The translations under genes were made by a program, and so were the position numbers. A stretch of 51,482 nucleotides of DNA, taken from contig JAFRNR010000006.1 of the NCBI GenBank assembly GCA_017430085.1, positions 1-51,482 of the forward strand. Reading direction: 5' to 3'. Below the pieces are notes generated by a model. That model was not told where the DNA came from. It searched no databases and saw only the letters and a program-made list of their open reading frames with translations. This document shows positions 40,025 through 47,973 of the stretch, piece by piece. How positions within the stretch are numbered: position 1 is the stretch's first letter; each line of letters begins with the position of its first letter. Source of the stretch: Lachnospiraceae bacterium. Its GTDB lineage: Bacteria > Bacillota > Clostridia > Lachnospirales > Lachnospiraceae.

Positions 40025-40999
40025 TTATGCGGTTTCCTCCAGCAGCCGCCGGATGTCCTTCTCTTCCGGCAGGGACGGGATCACCCCGCGCTTCGTCGTT
40101 ACCAGATAGGCGGCAGTGTTTGCCGTCCGCAACATCTGATGCAGATCGTCTTCGGAAAGAGTCTCCGGATCGTGATCCAGCAGGAAATGCAGGATCAGCG
40201 CGCCGAAGGTATCGCCGGCCCCGCTGGTCTCGATCACGCCGCCCCGGTGCAGCGCCGGTTCAAAAACGCTCAGGCCGTCATAGAAGGCCCGGCTTCCTTC
40301 CGCCCCCATCGTCAGGTTCAGGAGCCGGATGTTCGGGAATCTTTCCTTCAGCAGGGCCGCCCCGGCCGGATAGTCTTCCGTACCCGTCAGGAAACTCACC
40401 TCATTATCCGAGATCTTTACGACGTCCGCCTGCGCCATCCCCCAGAGGATCTGCTCTTTCGCCGCCTCTTCGCTCTCCCACAGCGGCAGGCGCAGATTCG
40501 GGTCAAAGGAGATCAGGGCGCCGGCTTCGCGGGCCAGTGCGACCGCTTTCTGTGTGGCGCTCCGGCTGGGCTCGTCCGTCAGGGAAAGAGTCCCGAAGTG
40601 GAAAATGCGGCAGCCCGTCAGTTTTTCTTCCGCCAGCTCTTCCGGACGCAGCATCAGATCGGCGCCGGGCTTGCGGTAAAAGCTGAACTCCCGGTCGCCG
40701 CCGGGCAGGGTATGCACGATCGCCAGCGTGGTCGGGATCCGCGCGTCCCGGCAGAGGCCTTCCGTATCGATGCCCAGCAATTCCAGCGTTGTTTCCAGCT
40801 GATCGCCGAAAGCATCCCGTCCCACTTTGCCCAGGAAGGCGCAGCGGCGGCCCAGTTTGGCAAGCATGGCCAGCACGTTCGCCGGCGCGCCGCCCGGATT
40901 CGCTTCAAAAATCGGGTTTCCCTGCGGTCCGCTCCCGCTCTGTACAAAATCGATCAGCAGCTCACCCAAAGCCGTTACATCCGTCATTTTCTCCGTCAT
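40025..40999 (-). CDS. PfkB-family fructokinase-like carbohydrate kinase
   Basis: 324-aa ribokinase-fold sugar kinase. Substrate motif GELLIDFVQSG and NPGGAPANVLAMLAKLG, and the catalytic ETSGAGDTFGALIL near the C terminus, are clear. The pattern (PGGAPANVA) is typical of fructokinases. ATG at 40999 with GGGAG upstream. It lies 15 bp after the YfcE gene. Given the amylosucrase-like enzyme nearby, phosphorylation of released fructose is plausible. Confidence 0.9.
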   Translation of the reverse strand: MTEKMTDVTALGELLIDFVQSGSGPQGNPIFEANPGGAPANVLAMLAKLGRRCAFLGKVGRDAFGDQLETTLELLGIDTEGLCRDARIPTTLAIVHTLPGGDREFSFYRKPGADLMLRPEELAEEKLTGCRIFHFGTLSLTDEPSRSATQKAVALAREAGALISFDPNLRLPLWESEEAAKEQILWGMAQADVVKISDNEVSFLTGTEDYPAGAALLKERFPNIRLLNLTMGAEGSRAFYDGLSVFEPALHRGGVIETSGAGDTFGALILHFLLDHDPETLSEDDLHQMLRTANTAAYLVTTKRGVIPSLPEEKDIRRLLEETA

Positions 41000-41014
41000 C
41001 TCATTTCTCCCGTG

Positions 41015-41482
41015 TCAGAGATCGATCAGGCGGGCAGCGATCCTGCCCCCCTCTATTTCCAGAACACCGCCGGTGGGGCGCAGGCCCCTGGCTGTCCCGG
41101 GGTTGAGGATCAGCAGTCCGCCGTCCCACTCTGTAAATGCTTCATGCGTATGTCCGAACAGGACCGCCTGCGCTTTGTTTTTCCGCGCAGCGTCCTTCAG
41201 GGACTCCAGCCGTCTGTCCGTCTTGACGCCGTAACGGTGGCCGTGCGTGAGGAAAAAGCGGACGCCGTCCAGCGTCAGGACAAGTTCCTGCGGCAGTTCC
41301 GAAAAGACATCGCAGTTCCCCCGGACCGCCTGCAGGGGAAGGTCCGGGAACGCCTGCCGCAGGGCAGGCAGGTCCCGCTCTCCGTCACCCAGGAAAAGGA
41401 CAAAGTCCGGCTTTTCCCGGCGGACAGCCTGTTTCATTTGGATGGAACTCCCGTGAGAGTCCGAAAACACGCAGATCTTCAT
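41015..41482 (-). CDS. YfcE/MJ0936-family metallophosphoesterase
   Basis: 155-aa phosphodiesterase. Metal-site residues are visible: SDSHGS (D8, H10), LGDGERD (D33), RGNCD (N56) and LTHGH plus LFGHTH near the middle. Small size and this spacing match the YfcE group. Start ATG at 41482, immediately after the strong terminator of the HAD/PtsI relic, so expression may need read-through or a promoter I did not find. It lies 15 bp before the fructokinase gene. Confidence 0.9.
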   Translation of the reverse strand: MKICVFSDSHGSSIQMKQAVRREKPDFVLFLGDGERDLPALRQAFPDLPLQAVRGNCDVFSELPQELVLTLDGVRFFLTHGHRYGVKTDRRLESLKDAARKNKAQAVLFGHTHEAFTEWDGGLLILNPGTARGLRPTGGVLEIEGGRIAARLIDL

Positions 41483-41496
41483 AAGCTGCCTTCCTG

Positions 41497-41527
41497 AAAA
41501 AAGGGCTGCCGCGTGCGGCGGCAGCCC
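41497..41527 (-). terminator. Strong terminator after the HAD/PtsI relic
   Basis: Minus-strand GGGCTGCCGC, CGCAC loop, GCGGCAGCCC then TTTTTT; perfect 10-bp stem. It fits the original terminator of the ptsI gene. Confidence 0.9.
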
Positions 41528-41544
41528 CGGTCCGGCCGTTCCGT

Positions 41545-42089
41545 TTACAGCGTGATCTGATCACTCATCAATTCGTCCATCAGGCGTTCCCGGCAGGCCG
41601 CAACTTCCGTCTCACGGACCTTCTGCCGCAGCGGAAGGACCGCGCGCGGCGATACGGAAAGCTCGTCCAGCCCCATGGACAGGAAGGTCTCCGTCAGTTC
41701 CAGATCCGCGCCCAGTTCGCCGCAGATGCCGCACCAGATGCCGTTTTTTGAGCGTTCTCCGCCACCAGTTTGATGAGGCGCAGCACGGCGGGGTGATGCG
41801 CGTTGAAGAAGCGCCCCAGATCGTTGTTCTGGCGGTCGCAGGCCAGCGTGTACTGCGTCAGGTCGTTGGTGCCGATGCTGAAGAAATCCACTTCCTTCGC
41901 CAGCCGGTCGCTGATGACGGCCGCCGCCGGCGTTTCAATCATGATGCCCAGATCCACTTCGTCCGAATACGGGATGCCTTCGGCGTCCAGTTCCTTCCGC
42001 ACCGCTTCCACGGCGCTCGCCGGCGGCACGTTGCTGCCGGGGGCAGTCAGGGTTCCGTCGATATCCAGAAAAATCAGTTTCCGTTTCAT
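41545..42089 (-). pseudogene. Chimeric relic: HAD phosphatase N terminus joined to PtsI C terminus, frameshifted
   Basis: The first about 28 codons (MKRKLIFLDIDGTLTAPGSN) are the start of a HAD phosphatase with its nucleophile Asp. The frame then passes directly into the C-terminal part of PTS enzyme I (KELDAEGIPYSDEV, GIMIETPAAAVISDRLAKEVDFFSIG, TQYTLACDRQN, HHPAVLRLI). At an A6 run (about 41743-41748) the frame breaks: the open frame ends NWARIWN at 41694, while the alternate frame continues NGIWCGICGELGADLE, containing the EI active-site Cys, to TAA at 41545. So two deletions or recombination steps are needed: a HAD/ptsI junction and a one-base loss. Start codon overlaps the amylosucrase stop (ATGA). 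Assembly chimerism is the alternative. Confidence 0.75.
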
Positions 42090-43945
42090 TCTCCTGCCTC
42101 TTCCATTTCACAGATCAGCCAGCGGAATCCGCCGGAAAGGACCTGCACTGCATTCTTGTCCATGGCCGCGCCTGTCGTCAGATCCCGGTATTTTCCCTCT
42201 TCCTTCAGACAGACGGTCTGCGGGACCTCCGTAAAGTTGAACAGGGCAGCCAGTTTTTCTCCCTTTTCATAGCGGCCGATCCCCAGAACGCCCGTGCTGC
42301 CGGTCCGCAGGACCCAGGCATCTGCGCGGGAAGTAAAGACCCTGTGCCTGCGCCACAGCGCTTCCAGCCGCTTCAGACGGGCGAAGAAATCCCCCTCGGG
42401 AGTAAAGGATTCTTTCCGCAGGGCTGCCTTTTCCCAGTTCATGCTGCCGCGGTGAAGGAAGCGGCTGTCTGCCGCTTTCAGCGGGTCTTCATGATAACTG
42501 TAGTCGTTTTCCTGCAGGATCTCGTCACCGCTGTACAGGACCGGAATGCCGCTCAGGGTAAAGATCAGGGCATGCAGCATTTCATCCAGGCGCAGGGCCC
42601 AGGCAAGCTTTTCCCGATCCTGTTCGCGGCGGGCGGTTTCCACCCCGCAGAGCGATGCGGTGGTGCCGCAGAGGCGGGCGTCTCCCAGGACGGGATCGTT
42701 ATTGTACAGTTCGCCCCGGCACGGACTGCCGTACCAGGCGCCCGTCAGGTAATCGTTCAGGTATCTCTTATGCGGGACCTGGCTCAGGCCGTAGTTTTCC
42801 AGGAAATCGTAGTCGAGGCCCCAGCCGATATCGTCGTGGCATCGCAGATAATTCAGGAAGGTATATTCGCCCGGCAGGGCAAAGATCTGCCCGAGCTGAT
42901 GCCGCAGCAGCGCCACTTCCTTCGTGGCGACCGTATGCCAGATGGTGGCCATGGTGGTCACGTTATACAGCAGATGGCACTCCGGCTTTTCCACGGTCCC
43001 GAAATACGGGACCACGCGGGAGGGCTCCATCACGACCTCGCCCAGCAGAAGGGTGCCGGGGCAGACGATCTCGCAGGCCATCCGCATCATCCGCACCAGC
43101 GTATGGACCTTCGGCAGGTTGCGGCAGTTCGTGCCGAGTTCCTTCCAGATATACGGGACCGCATCCAGGCGGATGATGTCCACCCCCTGGTTGCAGAGGT
43201 AAAGCATGTTCTCCGTCATGTCGTTGAAGACCACGGGATTCGCGTAATTCAGATCCCACTGATAGGGATAAAAGGTGGTCATAACGACTTTGCCGGCTTC
43301 TTCGCACCAGCTGAAATTGCCGGGCGCCGTCGTCGGGAAGACCTGCGGCACCGTCTCTTCGAATCGCCGGGGGATCTCCCAGTCATCGTAAAAGAAATAG
43401 CGGTCCTGGTACTCTTTTACCCCGGCTCTGGCGCGCCGGGCCCAGGCGTGGTCCTCGCTGGTATGGTTCATCACGAAGTCCAGGCAGAGAGACATGCCGC
43501 GCCGGTGACAGTCGGCCGCCAGATCGGAAAGGTCCTCCATCGTCCCCAGTTCCGGCTGTACCTTCCGGAAATCGGCCACCGCGTAACCGCCGTCGCTGCG
43601 GCCTGCCGGGCTTTCCAGGAGCGGCATCAGATGCAGATAGTTTACGCCGCAATCCGCGAGATAGTCCAGTTTTTCCCGCACGCCCTGCAGCGTGCCGGCA
43701 AACGCCTGCACATAAAGCAGCATCCCGATCAGTTTATGGCCCTTATACCACTCCGGATCCTGCTCGCGCAGACGGTCCAGGACACGCAGCTCGCCCTTTC
43801 TTTCTTCATACGCGCGCCGCAGCATGCTTTCGAAGTAACTGTAGGCCTGCGTATCCCCGTGATACAGTTCCATGTAGAGCCATTTCAGTTCATCCCGGTG
43901 GCGGGCCAGCCGGTGTTCAAATTCTTTTTCCTGCTGTAGATCCAT
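42086..43945 (-). CDS. Amylosucrase-like GH13 glycoside hydrolase
   Basis: 619-aa enzyme of the GH13 alpha-amylase family, amylosucrase/sucrose-active branch. LHLMPLLESPAGRSDGGYAVADFRKV and DFVMNHTSEDHAWA are the (beta/alpha)8 motifs. Catalytic residues: nucleophile D261 (IIRLDAVPYIW), acid/base E303 (LLGEVVMEP) and stabiliser D371 (RCHDDIGW). It uses sucrose to make glucan and fructose or hydrolyses it. No signal peptide, so it is cytoplasmic. ATG at 43945 with AAGGAG at 7 nt. The fructokinase and the PtsI/HAD relic downstream fit a former sucrose operon. Confidence 0.88.
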   Translation of the reverse strand: MDLQQEKEFEHRLARHRDELKWLYMELYHGDTQAYSYFESMLRRAYEERKGELRVLDRLREQDPEWYKGHKLIGMLLYVQAFAGTLQGVREKLDYLADCGVNYLHLMPLLESPAGRSDGGYAVADFRKVQPELGTMEDLSDLAADCHRRGMSLCLDFVMNHTSEDHAWARRARAGVKEYQDRYFFYDDWEIPRRFEETVPQVFPTTAPGNFSWCEEAGKVVMTTFYPYQWDLNYANPVVFNDMTENMLYLCNQGVDIIRLDAVPYIWKELGTNCRNLPKVHTLVRMMRMACEIVCPGTLLLGEVVMEPSRVVPYFGTVEKPECHLLYNVTTMATIWHTVATKEVALLRHQLGQIFALPGEYTFLNYLRCHDDIGWGLDYDFLENYGLSQVPHKRYLNDYLTGAWYGSPCRGELYNNDPVLGDARLCGTTASLCGVETARREQDREKLAWALRLDEMLHALIFTLSGIPVLYSGDEILQENDYSYHEDPLKAADSRFLHRGSMNWEKAALRKESFTPEGDFFARLKRLEALWRRHRVFTSRADAWVLRTGSTGVLGIGRYEKGEKLAALFNFTEVPQTVCLKEEGKYRDLTTGAAMDKNAVQVLSGGFRWLICEMEEAGE

Positions 43946-44044
43946 TTCTTCTCCTTACAGGGACAAACGCTGCCTGCGGACAGTTTTTGATATACGACCG
44001 ATGCGGTAATTCTGTTTATAGTTTCTCATATCATTCCTTTTCCG

Positions 44045-45262
44045 TCAACTGTTTTGGATTTTTCTCTCCCGATGCTCTGCCCGGCTGCAATCGTTGAACT
44101 TTGCCAGACGCCTGACCGCCGCATCGACGGCGGCATCCAGTTTTTTTGTCTGACGGATCCCCGCTTCATACCAAATGTTCTTTACGACGAGCGTTTCCGT
44201 TTTCCTGTCTGCCGCGGCTTCGATCCGGCCCGCAAACTTTTCTCCGTAAACCATCGGCAGGACATAATATCCGAACTTTCTTTTCTCCGCCGGCGTATAG
44301 ATCTCCCACGAATACTGATAATCCCAGAGCGCCTCGATCAGTTTTCTGTCCCACAGCATCGGATCAAGCGGCGCCAGGAACTCCAGGCGCGGTTTGCGGT
44401 CGACGGAGTCATTCAGGACCGCTTCGGCCAGGGGCAGATCCTCCGTCAGAAAATACAGGGGAAAGCGGATCCCTTCCACTTCTGCTTTTTGGATCCCGCC
44501 GTCCGCTTCCAGTTTTTCGAACGCAGCGTTCCTCTGATCGGCCGTCATGTCGATTCCCAGGAAAGCGTCGGAGCGTCTGTTCCAAAGCAGGCCGACCGCG
44601 CCGATACGGCGCCGGATCCGCCACTCCCGGAATGCCGCTTCATCGGAACAGGGATTTGCGGCGTTCAGCAAATCCTGACTGAAATACTTGTCTGCGAGGT
44701 CATAAAACTTCCGCGAACCGCTTTTGTGGTGGATCAGCAGAACGCCGTCCGTATACAGCTGCTCCAGGACCGACCGGGCGGCCGGCGACATTCCGTGCCA
44801 GTGACCGCTCCAATGCATGGAGGAATGCCAGAACACTTTTCCCTGAATGGGAAGCGTATCGCTGCTTACCGGACCGTTTTCACGGATATAGGCAATAGCC
44901 TGTTCTTCCAGTTCCGGGATCCCCGGAAAGCCGGCGCCGTGCGTTTTGCTCCGTTCGCGGTAAGATGAAAAATACGGCCAGTCTTCGCTCGGCCAAATAG
45001 ACAGTTCCTTGTCCGTGTAATCGACCAGCAGGCGGTCTTTATACAGCAGATCCGCAAGCATTTTCCTGGTAAAGCCGCGCACACGGGATTGCAGGGTCAG
45101 TTCGGCATTTTTCCCGCACACGTCCACCGGGTCATACTGAATGCAGCCCGCCTGGCGGACATACTGATACGCGCCTTCTTTGCCAATAAAACGGTATTTC
45201 CCCAGCAATCCCTGTTTGCTGAGGAGGAAGCGCCTCGCCTGTTCCCTCGTCATGGTTAGCAT
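44045..45262 (-). CDS. Winged-helix YcaQ/AlkX-like DNA glycosylase
   Basis: 405-aa protein of the HTH_42 family, whose characterised members (YcaQ, AlkX) repair DNA interstrand cross-links. The N terminus (EQARRFLLSKQGLLGKYRF) and the catalytic-type segment IQYDPVDVCGKNAEL (the Q-x-D motif) fit, as do the middle VDYTDKELSIWPSEDWPYF and the C-terminal winged-helix part PRLEFLAPLDPMLWDRKLIEALWDYQYSWEIYTPAEKRKFGYYVLPMVYG (split here at several known positions). Start ATG at 45262 is chosen for GAGG at 8 nt; more upstream ATGs overlap the next gene. No partner gene evident. Confidence 0.78.
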   Translation of the reverse strand: MLTMTREQARRFLLSKQGLLGKYRFIGKEGAYQYVRQAGCIQYDPVDVCGKNAELTLQSRVRGFTRKMLADLLYKDRLLVDYTDKELSIWPSEDWPYFSSYRERSKTHGAGFPGIPELEEQAIAYIRENGPVSSDTLPIQGKVFWHSSMHWSGHWHGMSPAARSVLEQLYTDGVLLIHHKSGSRKFYDLADKYFSQDLLNAANPCSDEAAFREWRIRRRIGAVGLLWNRRSDAFLGIDMTADQRNAAFEKLEADGGIQKAEVEGIRFPLYFLTEDLPLAEAVLNDSVDRKPRLEFLAPLDPMLWDRKLIEALWDYQYSWEIYTPAEKRKFGYYVLPMVYGEKFAGRIEAAADRKTETLVVKNIWYEAGIRQTKKLDAAVDAAVRRLAKFNDCSRAEHRERKIQNS

Positions 45263-45317
45263 TTGCGTGACCTCACCAGTATCCTTCCTGTATAATTGAA
45301 TCTTTCTCTGCGGGCAG

Positions 45318-46409
45318 TCAAATCCCTTCCGGCGGATACTCTCCGGCCAGAAGCATTTTCCTGAATCTGACAAGAACCCGTGCCGTCAGTCCCCAGATCC
45401 CGTATCGCTCAAACGCCCAGTAATATGTCGTTTTTCCTTTCCTCATTGGCATATAGTTTCTTAAGTACTGCCTCAAAATAACGGGCAGTTCCTCACTCTC
45501 CGGGTCGCTCATATCGTAAACTGCCGGTTCATGGGACAAAAGCCAGGCAAAAGGCATCGTAAAGGCCTCGCTCACTTCTTCCTGCTGCAGCCGCAGGCAT
45601 TCCGGTTCAAACGGATCGATCTCTCCCAATACCGGATATACAAGTTTATTCTCCATATGCCGGTCCGGCTCCATCGTCTGCAGAACGTTTACGGAAGAAG
45701 GACGGATCCCGAGTTCTTCATAGGTCTCGCGCAGCGCCGTATCGATACAGTTCTCTCCCGCTTCGATATGACCGCCGGGAAAGCAGATCTCCCCGGGCTG
45801 CCAGACGTTCATGGAACGGACTTCCAGAAGGAGCGCCGGTTCATCGTTGTCCCGGACGATAGGGATCAGGATGGCGGCCCGGCTCCTGCGCCACTCATGA
45901 GCTTTTGCAAGGATTCCGCTGATCATTTTGCTTTTCATCGCAGTATATGTTTCTCTGTCTTCCGAATACTGCTTTGCCAGTGATTCTTTCAGTTTCGAGT
46001 AGTTTTCCGCATCCTCTTGATGGCAGTTCAGATAATCTCTCATATCCACATAATCATGCCATGTCCGGGAGTTATAGAGCACTGCATGGATGTGATGCGT
46101 CCGTATATCATCATGGCCGCGCACGTATAAGTATTGCCCCGGATGATCCTGTCCCCGGAAAAGAAAACCGTTTTCACCAAGGATGCTGTTCTTCGACAGG
46201 AGTTTGTCAAAGTCCGATATGCCGATGACGATATCAATGATCGGCTTTGCGCAGATCCCCCGGACGGATGTGCTTCCGATGTGCTGAGCATCGATCAGTA
46301 CGTCCTGAAGGACCGATCTCAATTCATCGATGGTTTTTGCCGCGATGGTCTCCCATTCTCTGTTATGCGCTTCAACAGACACTGTTCCGCGGCGCAGTCC
46401 CAGTCCCAT
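45318..46409 (-). CDS. GrpB (UPF0157)-Nudix fusion protein
   Basis: 363-aa cytoplasmic fusion. Residues about 1-165: GrpB/nucleotidyltransferase-like domain with AQHIGSTSVRGICAKPIIDIVIGI and a C-terminal YSEDRETYTAMKSKMI. Residues about 180-360: Nudix hydrolase of the CoA-pyrophosphatase-like type; FPGGHIEAGENC...RETYEELGIRP is a full Nudix box (G..E(x7)RE.x.EE.G). Both catalytic parts look intact. ATG at 46409 chosen since GGAGG is 8 nt upstream (ATG 46415 is too close). It follows the GNAT relic by about 40 bp. A nucleotide-cleaning role is inferred. Confidence 0.82.
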   Translation of the reverse strand: MGLGLRRGTVSVEAHNREWETIAAKTIDELRSVLQDVLIDAQHIGSTSVRGICAKPIIDIVIGISDFDKLLSKNSILGENGFLFRGQDHPGQYLYVRGHDDIRTHHIHAVLYNSRTWHDYVDMRDYLNCHQEDAENYSKLKESLAKQYSEDRETYTAMKSKMISGILAKAHEWRRSRAAILIPIVRDNDEPALLLEVRSMNVWQPGEICFPGGHIEAGENCIDTALRETYEELGIRPSSVNVLQTMEPDRHMENKLVYPVLGEIDPFEPECLRLQQEEVSEAFTMPFAWLLSHEPAVYDMSDPESEELPVILRQYLRNYMPMRKGKTTYYWAFERYGIWGLTARVLVRFRKMLLAGEYPPEGI

Positions 46410-46449
46410 AAACATCGCCTCCTGTATTGCCGGACACCGGTTTGCCGGC

Positions 46450-46930
46450 CTATCTTCTGCGCCCTTCTCTGTGAAAGAAGTATCCGAGATCGATCCTGAC
46501 TTCCCTGCGTCTCCAGAATGACGGCCCGCCTTTCCTGCTGAAGAGCGATTTCCTTGGCTTTATCCATCAGCCTCTTTCCGATGCCTTTGCCCCGAAGCAC
46601 ATCGCTTACCCACAGTTCCGTGACCAGGAGCCTGTTCGACCACTCCTCGGGACATACTTCAATGCAAGCCGTCATTTCACCGGTTTCGCTCACAATACCG
46701 TAGGCTTCCGCCCCTTCCCAATGATCCTGATAAAGTGAATCGGGGTAATTATATTCCTCCGGAGTATGAACGATCTCCTTTTCTGCCGGTTTCCTGACAA
46801 GAGAGACCGTGCAGCCTTCACTGTTTAGCGGGTTTATTTCAAAGTCATAATAACTGTCGCTTCTGGTAGTCATCGGTATGACTGTACCTTTCCACTGATC
46901 TTTCGGTAATGGGACTATATCATAATGCAC
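46450..46930 (-). pseudogene. GNAT acetyltransferase (streptothricin-acetyltransferase-like) with internal deletion
   Basis: The first about 143 residues look intact (PLPKDQWKGTVIPMTTRSDSY, EYNYPDSLYQDHWEG, ACIEVCPEEWSNRLLVTELW, SDVLRGKGIGKRLMDKAKEIA with the acetyl-CoA loop, AVILETQ). Directly after ETQ the normal continuation (residues that usually hold the FYxxxGF segment) is missing; in another frame the sequence resumes with EVRIDLGYFFHREGRRR and stops at 46450. Thus about 100 bases, not a multiple of three, are lost. The open frame runs on for 60 unrelated codons to 46319 over the next gene. Likely pseudogene; a sequence artefact is possible. Confidence 0.7.
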
Positions 46931-46994
46931 GTTCTGTTTTCCTCCGCAGATTTCGATTTAATGGCATCCCGACAAACGCCGATTTATACTTCCA

Positions 46995-47339
46995 TTACAC
47001 CGAATACCCCAAATTGATATCAAAAGGAGCAATCAACAGTTTTTGTAAATCTTTATTGTAGTTATCAAAAAACACTTTTATCGCTCTCCCATAATTTTCG
47101 TTTGTATCAAACTCCCAAAATGAATAGTACTTAACACACTTTACTATTTTGGTCAACTCTCGCGGAGGTTCCCCGGGTTCGATTCCATCTATGGTGTAAA
47201 ACCGTTTGAAATACTTAAGCGATTTGCAGCCTTCACATTTCAACTGATTTGCAGACATTTCCTCAATCATGGTTTCAAATTGTTCAAGCCTGTCAGGCTT
47301 TACTTGAAACAGCTTCATTTCAACAAAAGTCTTTTCCAT
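46995..47339 (-). CDS. Putative quinol/antibiotic monooxygenase-like (dimeric alpha-beta barrel) protein
   Basis: 114-aa protein. MEKTFVEMKLFQVKPDRLEQFETMIEEM and KYYSFWEFDTNENYGRAIKVFF recall the ABM-type ferredoxin-like fold, a weak match. Base composition is clearly more AT-rich than the neighbours and codon use differs (AAA, TTT, GAA heavy), suggesting recent acquisition. ATG at 47339 follows AGGGA-like purines. No partner recognised. It may simply be a small acquired gene of unknown role. Confidence 0.5.
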   Translation of the reverse strand: MEKTFVEMKLFQVKPDRLEQFETMIEEMSANQLKCEGCKSLKYFKRFYTIDGIEPGEPPRELTKIVKCVKYYSFWEFDTNENYGRAIKVFFDNYNKDLQKLLIAPFDINLGYSV

Positions 47340-47421
47340 TACACGTTCCCTCCAAAGTCTGCAAAACTGAATACTTCACCGAAACCCTGATTATCCTGCT
47401 ATTCTTATAAACGGGAATCTG

Positions 47422-47940
47422 TCACTCTATCAATCCTTCTGAAAGCAGCATTTCAAGGACTCGCGCCTCCCGTTCAAGCATTACCGGATCCTTCGGCCCG
47501 TGGTCTTTAGTCCGGTTGCTGAGAATGGCGGTTTCAGGAATTACAAATTCCAGGGTGAAATGCTCGTCTGATTCGTAGTCATCCAGTTTCTGCGGCCTGA
47601 CGCTCTCTTCCGCGTCGCACAGGTAATAATAGTTGTCCTGTACGAAAGACTCGTCATCTTTCACCGTGCTTTTCTGGATCCGGTGGACATATCCGTATTC
47701 CCGTATGGAATCCCGGATCACGGTCAGTCCGGCTTCCTCGGCTGTTTCCCTGATCAGCGCATCGGCCGTGCTTTCCCCGGGTTCGATCCCTCCGCCCGGG
47801 AATTTGTAGTAGTCATATTTCAGGCTGTGGATCATGGCGATCTTACCGTTTCTGATAATGATACTCCTGGCAGAATCCCGCATAAAAGTACGGGTGCATC
47901 CGCCATAATCCTTTTTGTCCATTTCAAACAGCAGTCTCAT
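47422..47940 (-). CDS. Nudix hydrolase
   Basis: 172-aa Nudix pyrophosphohydrolase. The box GGGIEPGESTADALIRETAEEAGL is complete (G(x5)E(x7)RE(x2)EE(x)G). Substrate likely a nucleoside diphosphate derivative; the preceding sequence SIIIRNGKIAMIHSLKYDYYKFP is typical of NUDT-like small enzymes. The ATG at 47940 is chosen over 47958, which lies closer to the previous gene stop; both have weak ribosome binding sites. It follows the 1010-aa gene by 33 bp. Confidence 0.85.
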   Translation of the reverse strand: MRLLFEMDKKDYGGCTRTFMRDSARSIIIRNGKIAMIHSLKYDYYKFPGGGIEPGESTADALIRETAEEAGLTVIRDSIREYGYVHRIQKSTVKDDESFVQDNYYYLCDAEESVRPQKLDDYESDEHFTLEFVIPETAILSNRTKDHGPKDPVMLEREARVLEMLLSEGLIE

Positions 47941-47973
47941 TTGCCAATAGCTCCACAAAACGCCGCATTCGGA

